NCBI RefSeq assembly: GCF_026151205.1 | Contig: NC_087083.1 | Location: 374,001 to 438,000 of the forward strand | DNA from: Bolinopsis microptera | Taxonomy: Eukaryota > Ctenophora > Tentaculata > Lobata > Bolinopsidae | Length of the DNA: 64,000 nt | Reading direction: 5' to 3' | Part shown: positions 25,547-36,764 of the stretch, one piece after another | How positions within the stretch are numbered: the stretch's first letter is position 1 | Layout of the letters: every line of letters begins with the position of its first letter | Translations under genes and position numbers: made by a program | Notes under the pieces: generated by a model | What the model was told of the DNA's origin: nothing | The model's database searches: none | What the model saw: the letters and a program-made list of their open reading frames with translations, nothing else

Positions 25547-26697
25547 TCCGAATATATTGTCGTTAATGTACCGAGCTGAGAGTAAAAAGCTCTTTTATAT
25601 TGTCGTTAATGTACCGAGCTGAGAGTAAAAAGCTCTTTTATATTGTCGTTAATGTACCGAGCTGAGAGTAAAAAGCTCTTTTATATTGTCGTTAATGTAC
25701 CGAGCTGAGAGTAAAAAGCTCTTTTATATTGTCGTTAATGTACCGAGCTGAGAGTAAAAAGCTCTTTTATATTGTCGTTAATGTACCGAGCTGAGAGTAA
25801 AAAGCTCTTTTATATTGTCGTTAATGTACCGAGCTGAGAGTAAAAAGCTCTTTTATATTGTCGTTAATGTACCGAGCTGAGAGTAAAAAGCTCTTTTATA
25901 TTGTCGTTAATGTACCGAGCTGAGAGTAAAAAGCTCTTTTATATTGTCGTTAATGTACCGAGCTGAGAGTAAAAAGCTCTTTTATATTGTCGTTAATGTA
26001 CCGAGCTGAGAGTAAAAAGCTCTTTTATATTGTCGTTAATGTACCGAGCTGAGAGTAAAAAGCTCTTTTAAAAACTACAATTTGTCGTTAATGTACCGAG
26101 CTGAGAGTAAAAAGCTCTTTTATATTGTCGTTAATGTACCGAGCTGAGAGTAAAAAGCTCTTTTATATTGTCGTTAATGTACCGAGCTGAGAGTAAAAAG
26201 CTCTTTTATATTGTCGTTAATGTACCGAGCTGAGAGTAAAAAGCTCTTTTAAAAACTACAATTTGTCGTTAATGTACCGAGCTGAGAGTAAAAAGCTCTT
26301 TTAAAAACTACAATTTGTCGTTAATGTACCGAGCTGAGAGTAAAAAGCTCTTTTAAAAACTACAATTTGTCGTTAATGTACCGAGCTGAGAGTAAAAAGC
26401 TCTTTTAAAAACTACAATTTGTCGTTAATGTACCGAGCTGAGAGTAAAAAGCTCTTTTAAAAACTACAATTTTCAGTCTTAATGTACCGAGCTGAGAGTA
26501 AAAAGCTCTTTTAAAAACTACAATTTTCAGTCTTAATGTACCGAGCTGAGAGTAAAAAGCTCTTTTAAAAACTACAATTTTCAGTCTTAATGTACCGAGC
26601 TGAGAGTAAAAAGCTCTTTTAAAAACTACAATTTGTCGTTAATGTACCGAGCTGAGAGTAAAAAGCTCTTTTAAAAACTACAATTTTCAGTCTTAAA
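25547..26697 (+). repeat. 43/52-bp minisatellite with internal hairpin motif
   Basis: About 24-25 copies of a 36-bp core: CGTTAATGTACC, then GAGCTGAGAGTAAAAAGCTC, then TTTT. Three linkers separate the cores: ATATTGT (43-bp period), AAAAACTACAATTTGT (52 bp) and AAAAACTACAATTTTCAGT. Left-hand units use the short linker; those to the right use the longer ones. GAGCT and AGCTC in each core can pair as a short stem. Confidence 0.95.
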
Positions 26698-26760
26698 AGT
26701 TAAAATAGCAATTTTATCCAATACTTACAAATATTTACCTTTTCCTCAGGGTGTGCCCCC

Positions 26761-26849
26761 GGCAAGTTTCCATAAACGATATTTTATGATCGGCGCCGAT
26801 AATCGCTTATTGAGCGCCGATCATAAAATATCGTTTATGGAAACTTGCC
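26761..26849. mobile_element. 89-bp palindromic MITE with 8-bp TSD
   Basis: The ends are GGCAAGTTTCCATAAACGAT and its exact complement. The inverted match continues to about 36 bp per arm around a loop of about 17 bp. Both sides carry the 8-bp direct repeat GTGCCCCC (26753-26760 and 26850-26857). An 8-bp TSD fits hAT or a related superfamily. Nothing is encoded. Confidence 0.85.
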
Positions 26850-26857
26850 GTGCCCCC

Positions 26858-27383
26858 TATCATCATAAGTTATATCGTTTAACATATTCGTTTTGCAACA
26901 TTATTTTGTGTGGAGTTTAAATCAATTATAGCCATTATATATATAATAATAGTATGTATATCTCTCACGATTTTCACGGAAAATCGTGCTAAAGTTGATA
27001 TCGTGGTGTCAGTAAAATGGCAACAGATATATAATATTATATAGTCATTTTGTCCTTCCATAATATCTCTATTTATAGATAATAGTAAGAATTATTCCCA
27101 TCTTCCCTCAGGGACTTCTCACGCCCACGCCAGGTCAAATTAACCGTTACCATGGTAAATTGGTTGGTTGGTGTGACTGCACATTTTTATGTTTAAGTTT
27201 AACGTATTTTCAATAGCTTTTATACCTTATAAAGGTTTGTTGGAAGGTAGAATGTCGGTACACATTCGACATCATACAAATGTAGTTTGAGCCATGCATT
27301 CCACAAATAGTTCCACAGTGAGTTGTTTGTAACGGTTACCAGGTAAAAAGAGGTTGGGTAGTTGGGGAGGAGTTAAGACGACG
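26858..27383. other. Non-coding stretch
   Basis: AT-rich with a short palindrome (GATTTTCACGGAAAATC near 26969). CGTTACCATGGTAAATTGG and a diverged GGTTACCAGGTAAAAAG lie about 190 bp apart. No gene is seen. Confidence 0.4.
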
Positions 27384-27508
27384 CATTGCACAATGCACAG
27401 TGCACAATGCACAGTGCACAGTGCACAAAACACAATGCACAATGCACAGTGCACAGTGTACAATGCACAGTGCACAGTGCACAAAACACAATGCACAGTG
27501 CACAGTGC
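27384..27508. repeat. 7-bp microsatellite (GCACARTG-type)
   Basis: Alternating TGCACAATGCACAGTG phrases, with a duplicated CACAAAACACAATG block near 27425 and 27481. Open on both strands only because of its composition. Confidence 0.9.
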
Positions 27509-27593
27509 TACCAGCTGAGAAGGGGGTTTCGCAGTAGATTAATTAATATGACACTTTTTAGATCAGCAAATAAACGTATCGTAGTGCAGTGAA

Positions 27594-27872
27594 ATGCCCT
27601 ATTCGGTGTGCAACTTTCACAATGAACAGGTAAATATCCTCGATTCATCTTATCTGATAGTTTCCGTCTCTCTGGTCCAGAGATCAAACCTCACCTTTCA
27701 GTGTAACCTTGATAAAGTCCAATGCGTGACGAAAATTTGGTTTTACAGTTTACTTAGTTCCTTGTTTCACTTTGTTCGCAGTTTTATTTCGGGAGACGTG
27801 AAGTCTAAAATGAAAGCTAAATTCGTCTCAAACTCACGCTCAGCCTTAAGATCTATTTGTCTCTCATTTTGA
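27594..27872 (+). CDS. Weak two-exon candidate
   Basis: ATG at 27594 opens a short frame (MPYSVCNFHNEQ) ending at a good donor, AACAG|GTAAAT (27629). A good acceptor, TTTGTTCGCAG, ends at 27780. Joined in phase 0 the peptide closes within nine codons; in another phase it would run KSKMKAKFVSNSRS and stop at 27872. The signals are good, but the peptide is tiny and no homology is recognised. Confidence 0.2.
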   Translation: MPYSVCNFHNEQVNILDSSYLIVSVSLVQRSNLTFQCNLDKVQCVTKIWFYSLLSSLFHFVRSFISGDVKSKMKAKFVSNSRSALRSICLSF

Positions 27873-27926
27873 CGACCTGATGAGACAGTGCTATTTTTCC
27901 TGAATTTATTATTCTCTTTTTCACTG

Positions 27927-28640
27927 TCAACGTTTGGCGCAGAAGTGGTGTAAGAGCAACATACCAGCAACATACCAGCAACATACCAGCAACATACCAG
28001 CTTGTTCAAGCATTTCATTCATCATCTATAACGTTTGGCACAGAAGTGGTGTAAGAGCAACATACCAGCTTGTTCAAGCATTTCATTCATCATCTATAAC
28101 GTTTGGCACAGAAGTGGTGTAAGAGCAACATACCAGCTTGTTCAAGCATTTCATTCATCATCTATAACGTTTGGCACAGAAGTGGTGTAAGAGCAACATA
28201 CCAGCTTGTTCAAGCATTTCATTCATCATCTATAACGTTTGGCACAGAAGTGGTGTAAGAGCAACATACCAGCTTGTTCAAGCATTTCATTCATCATCTA
28301 TAACGTTTGGCACAGTAGTGGTGTAAGAGCAACATACCAGCTTGTTCAAGCATTTCATTCATCATCTATAACGTTTGGCGCAGAAGTGGTGTAAGAGCAA
28401 CATACCAGCAACATACCAGCAACATACCAGCAACATACCAACATACCAGCAACATACCAGCAACATACCAGCAACATACCAGCTTGTTCAAGCATTTCAT
28501 TCATCATCTATAACGTTTGGCACAGAAGTGGTGTAAGAGCAACATACCAGCTTGTTCAAGCATTTCATTCATCATCTACACAGAAGTGGTGTAAGAGCAA
28601 CATACCAGCTTGTTCAAGCATTTCATTCATCATCTACATA
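27927..28640 (+). repeat. 68-bp minisatellite with nested 11-bp repeat
   Basis: About 9-10 units beginning AACGTTTGGCACAGAAGTGG, each with AAGAGCAACATACCAGC and TTCATTCATCATCT. In two units an 11-bp subunit, AACATACCAGC, is itself amplified 4-8 times. The last two units are shortened. Confidence 0.93.
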
Positions 28641-28721
28641 ATCTTCTATTATAATCAAAAGCTGGTACAGTGACAGAACAAAAGAAAGATCTGAGTACAG
28701 GATAAATTTAGGTAGTGGAAA

Positions 28722-29106
28722 CTTTCATGAACTTAATGAAATTGAACTTATATTTCATGAACTTAATGAAATTGAACTTAACTTTCATGAACTTAATGAA
28801 ATGGAACTTATCTTTCATGAACTTAATGAAATTGAACTTATCTTTCATGAACTTAGTGAAATTGAACTTAACTTTCATGAACTTAATGAAATTGAACTTA
28901 TCTTTCATGAACTTAATGAAATTGAACTTATCTTTCATGAACTTAATGAAATTGAACTTAACTTTCATGAACTTAATGAAATTGAACTTATCTTTCATGA
29001 ATTTAATGAAATTGAACTTAACTTTCATGAACTTAATGAAATTTAACTTAACTTTCATGAACTTAATGAAATTGAACTTAACTTTCATGAAATTAATGAA
29101 ATTGCA
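28722..29106 (+). repeat. 30-bp minisatellite, about 13 copies
   Basis: Unit CTTTCATGAACTTAATGAAA followed by TTGAACTTAT/A. Because 30 is divisible by three, several 80-130-codon frames are open on both strands; they are artefacts. A single-copy version of the same context lies at 33031-33060. Confidence 0.95.
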
Positions 29107-29795
29107 ATGAATGTTGGGATCATCTGTACATCGGTAATAATTTTTGCGTGTAAGATGTAAGATAATAATGATAATACAAATAATAATATAAGTTATGCTT
29201 GTAATTAGACTTAATGAACCCTTTTAAATGTTGGATTTTATTTCTTTTATTATTATTATTATTTCTTGAATCTTGAACCTTCTAAATATGTGAACCTCAC
29301 CTAATCTTATAATTCGCTGTGCGACCTGTGCGACCAGCCTGGACATTGTACAATACATTGGCTGGTATACCGTAATTCAGCAGGGGCCTGGAATTTTAAT
29401 CGTGGGAAATAAGTTAACCTGGACCCAATCGATCTGTGCTAAGTGCAGGCCCCTGTCAATTTATACCGTAAATACCGTAATTGTAGCTGTACTCTGTAAT
29501 CTCTCTCTTTCTCTCTCTGGCTAGACAGGGTTATTGTTATAAAATCTTGGCTTGGCACTAGTGCCCAGTACATTACATCACTAATACACTCTGAATACCT
29601 TGAGGTTAGCCCTAATTATTCATTATAATATTATATAGTTGAATTGAAAGAATTTGAAAATTGTCTGTTATACCCTGCAACTATTTGAAGAATGTTTTGG
29701 TCACCTTGAGACGTCATTAGACCACCTGCAAATCATGGGCCAATTCCACCAATAGGGCCTCATTAATTTAATTAATTGATTAATTAAATTCGTTA
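29107..29795. other. Non-coding stretch with a small inverted repeat
   Basis: CAGGGGCCTG at 29381-29390 is matched by CAGGCCCCTG at 29446-29455, with TACCGTAA phrases outside. This could be a tiny hAT-like MITE (CAGGGG termini), but I find no 8-bp TSD. No gene is seen. Confidence 0.35.
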
Positions 29796-29953
29796 TACTC
29801 GTTATATATTCGTTATACTCGTTATATACTCGTTATACTCGTTATACTCGTTATACTCGTTATACTCGTTATACTCGTTATGCTCGTTATACTCGTTATA
29901 CTCGTTATACTCGTTATACTCGTTATACTCGTTATACTCGTTATACTCGTTAT
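29796..29953. repeat. 9-bp microsatellite (CTCGTTATA)n
   Basis: About 16 copies of CTCGTTATA, near-perfect after the first few. Confidence 0.92.
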
Positions 29954-30325
29954 AATTCTACTTGCTAGTCGCGAGGTCGTGATTAAAATGTAGGATAAGT
30001 TAATTCGCCGACTCTTTGAAAGTCAGATTTGTAACATTTTCCCGCGGGAAGCCGGGAGCCTAATCTAGGACTGAACGGCTGCAATCTAATAGATGACTTC
30101 AACTTAACTGTGTTGTTATATAGCGGGGTTATTGTTGTGCAATTAGAGTATTGAGAAAATCTGTGAGGACCCACGGTTATTAACGTTATTTATGTTATTA
30201 AGTTACTGATGTTATTAATTAATAATATAACCCACTTTTGATATTCTGAGTTATCACCGTCAATACTGATCTCTTTAACAAGAGCTCATGAAAATTAAGT
30301 TTGTCAATACTGCACAATGCACATA

Positions 30326-31299
30326 CAGGGTGATTTGAAAATAATGTGTGGAATGTAAAAATCGATATTTTTTTAATGAAGGAAGAAAGGAGCAAATTTT
30401 GAAAGGTGAATTGCTATCAGTTTTCATAAACGTTACAAATTTCATTCTTGCCTCTCATTTGATTCTAACTCATATTTTGGTTGATTTTTGGCAGTTTTCC
30501 AAAAAGTTTGGTTGTAATTACACTTATTACTTTATTACGCACACAACAATACCCACTTTTTGTAATTTAATATCAAAACAACAGTTCATTACATTGTTTG
30601 GATGTTAAAACATCGTTACCAGACAAGATATTGGCTGTGGATGTGGTAGTGGTGATAAAGTAAAGAGGCTTTGTTACCTTTTATTAATAAATAATTTGAT
30701 AATTAATGATAATTTAATATTTAATACTACTGTAACTACTTGATAAACTATATTAAACTAATTAAACTGCTTTGAACATATAAAACTATACATTTATTTA
30801 CGTACATTTCAATCAAATTACCTGTACAACACTACAACCTCTCGTGTGTTGAGAAACATTTGCACTACTTAAATTCTGATGCGTAGAATAAAACTACATG
30901 AACAATCTTACTCTTAAGTAGATCTATCATTCGCAGCGTTTCCTGCTAATAAAATGACAGTGATAACCCAACTACATAATATTACTGGTACTAGATAACG
31001 AGCAGGTAATCAGTAGATAATTAGTTGGTGATTATCTGGTAATTACTTATAATCGTGCGCGTTTTGAGCCTCATCATTTTACTTCAGATCACATAACTCA
31101 AATAATCAAGTTGGCAGCAACAGAAAATATGTATCATATCATATTATATATATTATATAATTGGGCGTGGCTTACGAAACTTTCAGGAAATCTAAGTTTG
31201 ACCTATGTCTATAATCTCTGAAATTTTGGTGCAATTTGGAGACGAATTACGTGAGTTATTAAGAGGTTGCGTGTTGGTAGTCACTTTTGGGCCACCCTG
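30326..31299. mobile_element. Possible non-autonomous mariner-like element
   Basis: The left end reads TA|CAGGGTGATTTGAAAATA. The right end, read on the complement, is TA|CAGGGTGGCCCAAAAGTG. Both ends sit at a TA dinucleotide, as Tc1/mariner insertions do, and the terminal CAGGGTG plus the looser A-rich continuation resembles mariner ends. The 974 bp between hold no transposase frame. The terminal match is short, so chance pairing of two unrelated ends is possible. Confidence 0.35.
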
Positions 31300-31333
31300 T
31301 ATTATACTATTATGTTATACTAGTGCTCTAGTG

Positions 31334-31428
31334 TAACCCGGCCTTCGGCCGGGATTTCACTGCCGCAGTTAAAAAGGGTATAGTATAGTTAAAAAGGGTA
31401 TAGTATAGTTAAAAAGGGTATAGTAGGA
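31334..31428 (+). repeat. GC hairpin plus 20-bp tandem repeat
   Basis: CCCGGCCTTCGGCCGGG can form a strong hairpin (about 31338-31354). It is followed by three copies of AGTTAAAAAGGGTATAGTAT. Confidence 0.75.
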
Positions 31429-31433
31429 GTAAT

Positions 31434-32572
31434 TACCCGCTGAGTCAAAACCTGCATTAGGTGACCCAATAGTTTCTTAAACAATAATCTCATAATCAGT
31501 TATTTTTTGTGGATAATTAAGTCATTAGTAGCCATGAGGCACCACATTCCATGATCATAAGGTCTGAACACCGACTATTATACCTCATCACTCCCGTCTT
31601 GAACCGCTTTCCATTTTTATTTAAATCGTTATAGAAATTAACCCTTGTTAACTCCGCACCACACCCGCCTATTATATTTGAAAACACGCATAACATTGTC
31701 GTATGAACTCTCTCTCTCTCTCTCTGCAGTCCAAACAGACCCCAAACACTAACAGTCCCCCCTCCCCTAATAAGCTTATGGTATAAAATTACAGCGAATC
31801 TTCCGGGCTAATCCAATTACGACGCTACTTAAATGCAGCTATAACATATTATACAGTAATGAGAGCGAGAGAGCAAGCCCCGTAACTCTTGCCGTTCTGC
31901 TCAAGCAATTTTATGTAACATTTGTGGTGCAAAACCATCATTTAAACCACTTACCACCGGCCGATTTAAAAAAAAATTTCTTATGGGCTTTCATTTCATA
32001 AAAAAAAAATCAGAGTTTTGTCGGCACTATACCGAAAAAACCAGTCCCGTAACTCTTACCGCATTTTTTGTATAACCGACCGGAAATTACACACGGACAC
32101 ACAGACGATCAGACAGACACACACACATTCTGGTGTTATTAAGGTGACTATATTTCATGTTGCAGGAGAGTGAGTAGGCAACAAACCATTTTTATGATGA
32201 TATAAAAATTAGTCACTGAAATGAAAAGTCTAGATAATATAGCAAAGTAATTTAAATTTAAATTTCAGTTTCCATCTCCTAAATTTCAGTTTCCATCTCC
32301 TATCCTATATCAGGTTTACTAATAAATAAAGAGATATCAAAAAAGAAGGAACCGAGGTCTACATTTATGATTAAAACTGCGAATCATCATCAGCACGGTA
32401 TATCGTGGACATAATGTTCTTGGATTTGCATTACCCTATATTTTTATTATTACAATTTCTGATATCCTTCTTTGCAGTGACCTAATAAACTACGAAAGAG
32501 TTTTGCCTTTCCTATATTTTTCAGATTTCCCTTCTTTTGTATAATCAACTTTCATTGTCGTTGGTGGGTTTT
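31434..32572. other. Non-coding, possibly degenerate retroelement end
   Basis: No gene is seen. Two CCGTAACTCTT phrases about 165 bp apart, and an ACACACGGACACACAGACGA tract near 32089-32150, resemble the 3' ends of some non-LTR elements, but I cannot name a family. A tandem CTAAATTTCAGTTTCCATCT pair lies near 32260-32300. Confidence 0.3.
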
Positions 32573-33180
32573 TTTCTTTTTGCACAGTGGTGGTGTCCAT
32601 TTATCATCAACATAATCTTTTATTATAATTAAAAGCTGGTACAGTGACAGAACAAAAGAAAGATCTGAGTGGGGGGGTACCAATGGCATAAATGGCATAA
32701 TGGAGAATTGGCCAATAAAAATTTCCATTTATGCCATAAAACGTATGCCATTTATGCCATTTTTGATATAATACATTTCTATTTTCTTTATTTGTCATAT
32801 GAATCTTTAACGATCATTCCAAGCGTTATAAAGCATGAAACATGTCTCTCATTCAAGTACTAATAATAATTTGCGAATTTAAAGTCAAATATGAAGACCT
32901 AAATTCATGGCATAAATGGAGAATTGGCCAATAAAAATTTCCGTTTATGCCATAAAACGTATGCCATTTATGCCATTTTATGCCATTGGTACCCCCCCAT
33001 CTGAGTACATGATACATTTGGGTAGTGGAAACTTTCATGAACTTAATGAAATTGAAGAAGTAGCGAACTGCAATGAATTTTGGGACCATCTGTAATCTGT
33101 ATGTTTATTGTATAGGTACAGATTACACTATAACGGGATTAAAATTATTTTAATAATGTTTGCGTGTAAGATGTAACTAT
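32573..33180 (+). repeat. Paralog of the 28.6-29.2 kb element, unexpanded and interrupted by a MITE
   Basis: Matches 28575-29160: AAAGCTGGTACAGTGACAGA, then ACAAAAGAAAGATCTGAGT, then GTAGTGGAAACTTTCATGAA, and later TTTGCGTGTAAGATGTAA. Here the 30-bp motif is present once rather than 13 times, and a 328-bp MITE splits the match at ATCTGAGT. Confidence 0.85.
32671..32998. mobile_element. 328-bp poly-G-ended MITE with 8-bp TSD
   Basis: The terminal inverted repeats begin GGGGGGGTACCAATGGCATA. The TSD is ATCTGAGT (32663-32670 and 32999-33006). The uninterrupted paralog at 28689-28696 carries ATCTGAGT once, which is the expected empty site. Inside, a block of about 75 bp (with GAGAATTGGCCAATAAAAAT) occurs twice in direct orientation. 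The 8-bp TSD fits hAT. Nothing is encoded. Confidence 0.93.
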
Positions 33181-34678
33181 GTCACATTGCGACAGAGACT
33201 GCAAATAAAGAAATGAATGTATACAAGTTAACGTTTTTAAACAGTTTAAACTGTTTTATTATTTCTATGATATCATATTCTTTGTTATATTCAAAATTCA
33301 GGTTACCTAATGGCTAATTGTTATTTCGCAAAATAGATATATTTATATGATACACGGAACGAAACGAAAGACATTCAGAACGAAACGAAGCACAGCCAGA
33401 AAGATTCACTTGTATTCTATTTATAGTCTCTACATTATTCTCTTAACGAGCAATCGTCAGTAATCTACAGTAATCTAAACTACAGTTATCTTAACTCAGT
33501 CTCTACTCCTGGTTCAAATTACTCTGACCGTATCTGCTATATTCTCTGGCGGGCTTTAACTTTTCATTATATTCTAGTTACCTTGGAGGTAAAGATATTA
33601 AGCTACTATTCACTAGAATAACTATAAATTCAACACTTAACTGAATCGTATCAAAATTAAAGAATGTGTTAAAAAAATACGACACCTGGTTAATTCCAAT
33701 TCTATTTATAGCCCCTTATGATTATCTGAGTCTTAGACAACTCAGTTAGCAACAAATATCTTCTCTTCCGAAGACAGGATAATAGTGAATAATTAGTGAA
33801 TAATTATATTAAACTTTTTTTCCCTTTTGTCAGTACTAAATTGTAATTTTTCATTATTACATATATTAACATTAACTATTTTTTTAAATTAAAAAACAGA
33901 TTAACAATAATTGTAATCGAGAATATTATTTTTCACTCGTCTCGAAAATAACTGACATAAGAACCCCCGTGATTACACGTTCATTGATTTTAAAATTTCA
34001 AATTATGTAACCTGTGTCCTACTTATATACTTCTTCAATTTGGGTAGGAATTCTTGTTTCTCAATTGAAAATTATAAATTACTTTAGTCACGATATCCAT
34101 AGCAACTTAACTATTAATTTTACAACTTCCTAATTTTGTCAACCACTTTATTCACTTAATTATAACCACTTTGTTATTGATTTAGGGCAAATTAAAATCA
34201 TATCTATTACTTTCTGCTTCCTCATAGACTGAACTAAAGGGCAGTTGACCAATAACCGGTAGTCTATACGGTTATCTAGGGTAAACAGGGTAAAGATCTT
34301 GATTATGTCTGGAATTCAAGTTATTTTACTGAAATTTAATTGCTATAGTTATGCAACCTTCTGTGATGGTTCACAAAATAAATTAATAGGTTCACCACTA
34401 TCGTGAGGCACCAATATTGTATTCTCATTATATAGAGTAATTACTGTAATTTTATGAGTTTGAATCCATTTTTTTGTAATTGAATAGCTCCCAAGGTTGA
34501 TATAGACAATAAAATACTCTGATTATTAATAATGGTTATTTCATTTGTAGAATTTCTACTTAAGTATGGAAATATCGAGCACGTTTTTATGCAAATTTAA
34601 AAACTAAATCACCAATTTTGAGAAACTATACTTCTTTCTCTCCGTTTAGAGATCCAGCATCAACGAGTGAAAGTGTGA
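33181..34678. other. AT-rich non-coding stretch
   Basis: No supported gene. A possible acceptor (CCGTTTAG near 34648) is followed by a short frame starting DPASTSESV, which runs straight into the 16-bp array. It resembles the small exon of gene A (PASEERST) in style but lacks a good donor. Confidence 0.3.
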
Positions 34679-36652
34679 TGTCACGCGTTAACTGTGTCAC
34701 GTTTTAACTTTGTCACGTGTTAACTGTGTCACGTGTTAACTGTGTCACGTGTTAACTGTGTCACGTGTTAACTGTGTCACGTGTTAACTGTGTCACGTGT
34801 TAACTGTGTCACCTGTTAACTGTGTCACGTGTTAACTGTGTCACGTGTTAACTGTGTCACGTGTTAACTGTGTCACGTGTTAACTGTGTCACGTGTTAAC
34901 TGTGTCACGTGTTAACTGTGTCACGTGTTAACTGTGTCACGTGTTAACTGTGTCACGTGTTAACTGTGTCACGTGTTAACTGTGTCACGTGTTAACTGTG
35001 TCACGCGTTAACTGTGTCACGTGTTAACTGTGACACGTGTTAACTGTGTCGCGTGTTAACTGTGTCACGTGTTAACTGTGTCACGTGTTAACTGTGTCAC
35101 GTGTTAACTGTGTCACGCGTTAACTGTGTCACGTGTTAACTGTGTCAAGTGTTAACTGTGTCACGCGTTAACTGTGTCACGTGTTAACTGTGTCACGTGT
35201 TAACTGTGTCGCGTGCTAACTGTGTCACGTGTTAACTGTGTCACGTGTTAACTGTGTCACGTGTTAACTGTGTCACGTGTTAACTGTGTCACGTGTTAAC
35301 TGTGACACGTGTTAACTGTGTCACGTGTTAACTGTGTCACGTGTTAACTGTGTCACGTGTTAACTGTGTCACGTGTTAACTGTGTCACGTGTTAACTGTG
35401 TCACGTGTTAACTGTGTCACGTGTTAACTGTGTCACGTGTTAACTGTGTCACGTGTTAACTGTGTCACGTGTTAACTGTGTCACGTGTTAACTGTGTCAC
35501 GTGTTAACTGTGTCACGTGTTAACTGTGTCACGTGTTAACTGTGTCACGTGTTAACTGTGTCACGTGTTAACTGTGTCACGTGTTAACTGTGTCACGTGT
35601 TAATTGTGTCACGTGTTAACTGTGTCACGTGTTAATTGTGTCACGTGTTAACTGTGTCACGTGTTAACTGTGTCACGTGTTAACTGTGTCACGTGTTAAC
35701 TGTGTCACGTGTTAACTGTGTCACGTGTTAACTGTGTCACGTGTTAACTGTGTCACGTGTTAACTGTGTCACGTGTTAACTGTGTCACGTGTTAACTGTG
35801 TCACGTGTTAGCTGTGTCACGTGTTAACTGTGTCACGTGTTAACTGTGTCACGTGTTAACTGTGTCACGTGTTAACTGTGTCACGTGTTAACTGTGTCAC
35901 GTGTTAACTGTGTCACGTGTTAACTGTGTCACGTGTTAACTGTGTCACGTGTTAACTGTGTCACGTGTTAACTGTGTCGCGTGTTAACTGTGTCACGTGT
36001 TAACTGTGTCACGTGTTAACTGTGTCACGTGTTAACTGTGTCACGTGTTAACTGTGTCACGTGTTAACTGTGTCACGTGTTAACTGTGTCACGTGTTAAC
36101 TGTGTCACGTGTTAACTGTGTCACGTGTTAACTGTGTCACGTGTTAACTGTGTCACGTGTTAACTGTGTCACGTGTTAACTGTGTCGCGTGTTAACTGTG
36201 TCACGTGTTAACTGTGTCGCGTGTTAACTGTGTCACGTGTTAACTGTGTCGCGTGTTAACTGTGTCACGTGTTAACTGTGTCACGTGTTAACTGTGTCAC
36301 GTGTTAACTGTGTCACGTGTTAACTGTGTCACGTGTTAACTGTGTCACGTGTTAACTGTGTCACGTGCTAGCTGTGTCACGTGTTAACTGTGTCACGTGT
36401 TAACTGTGTCACGTGCTAACTGTGTCACGTGCTAACTGTGTCACGTGTTAACTGTGTCACGTGTTAACTGTGTCACGTGTTAACTGTGTCACGTGTTAAC
36501 TGTGTCACGTGTTAACTGTGTCACGTGTTAACTGTGTCACGTGTTAACTATGTCACGTGTTAACTATGTCACGTGTTAACTGTGTCACGTGTTAACTGTG
36601 TCACGTGTTAACTGTGTCACGTGTTAACTGTGTCACGTGTTAACTGTGTCAC
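34679..36652. repeat. 16-bp E-box satellite, about 123 copies
   Basis: Unit GTCACGTGTTAACTGT, holding the palindromes CACGTG and GTTAAC. Most units are identical. Rare variants are CACGCG, CGCGTG, GCTAAC and TTAATT. Low divergence over 1.97 kb suggests recent expansion or ongoing homogenisation. Confidence 0.97.
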
Positions 36653-36764
36653 TGAGCAGGTATGACGACACAACGGTACTTTGAGTAATGTTATAACTTC
36701 CCGTTTTATGTTATTGTTATGGGCGGGGGTAATTCCTCACGCTAAATACACACAATATTTACCA

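Noticed and set aside
25547-26697. CRISPR array (36-bp core with short spacers)
   Set aside because: Spacers are 7-19 bp and nearly identical to one another, so this is a minisatellite.
28708-29110. Long open frames of 126-131 codons on both strands
   Set aside because: They are three-frame readings of a 30-bp tandem repeat; no start context, no non-repeat sequence.
32607-33089. Short Tyr/Trp-rich frames
   Set aside because: They are readings of the MITE's direct repeats in both orientations.
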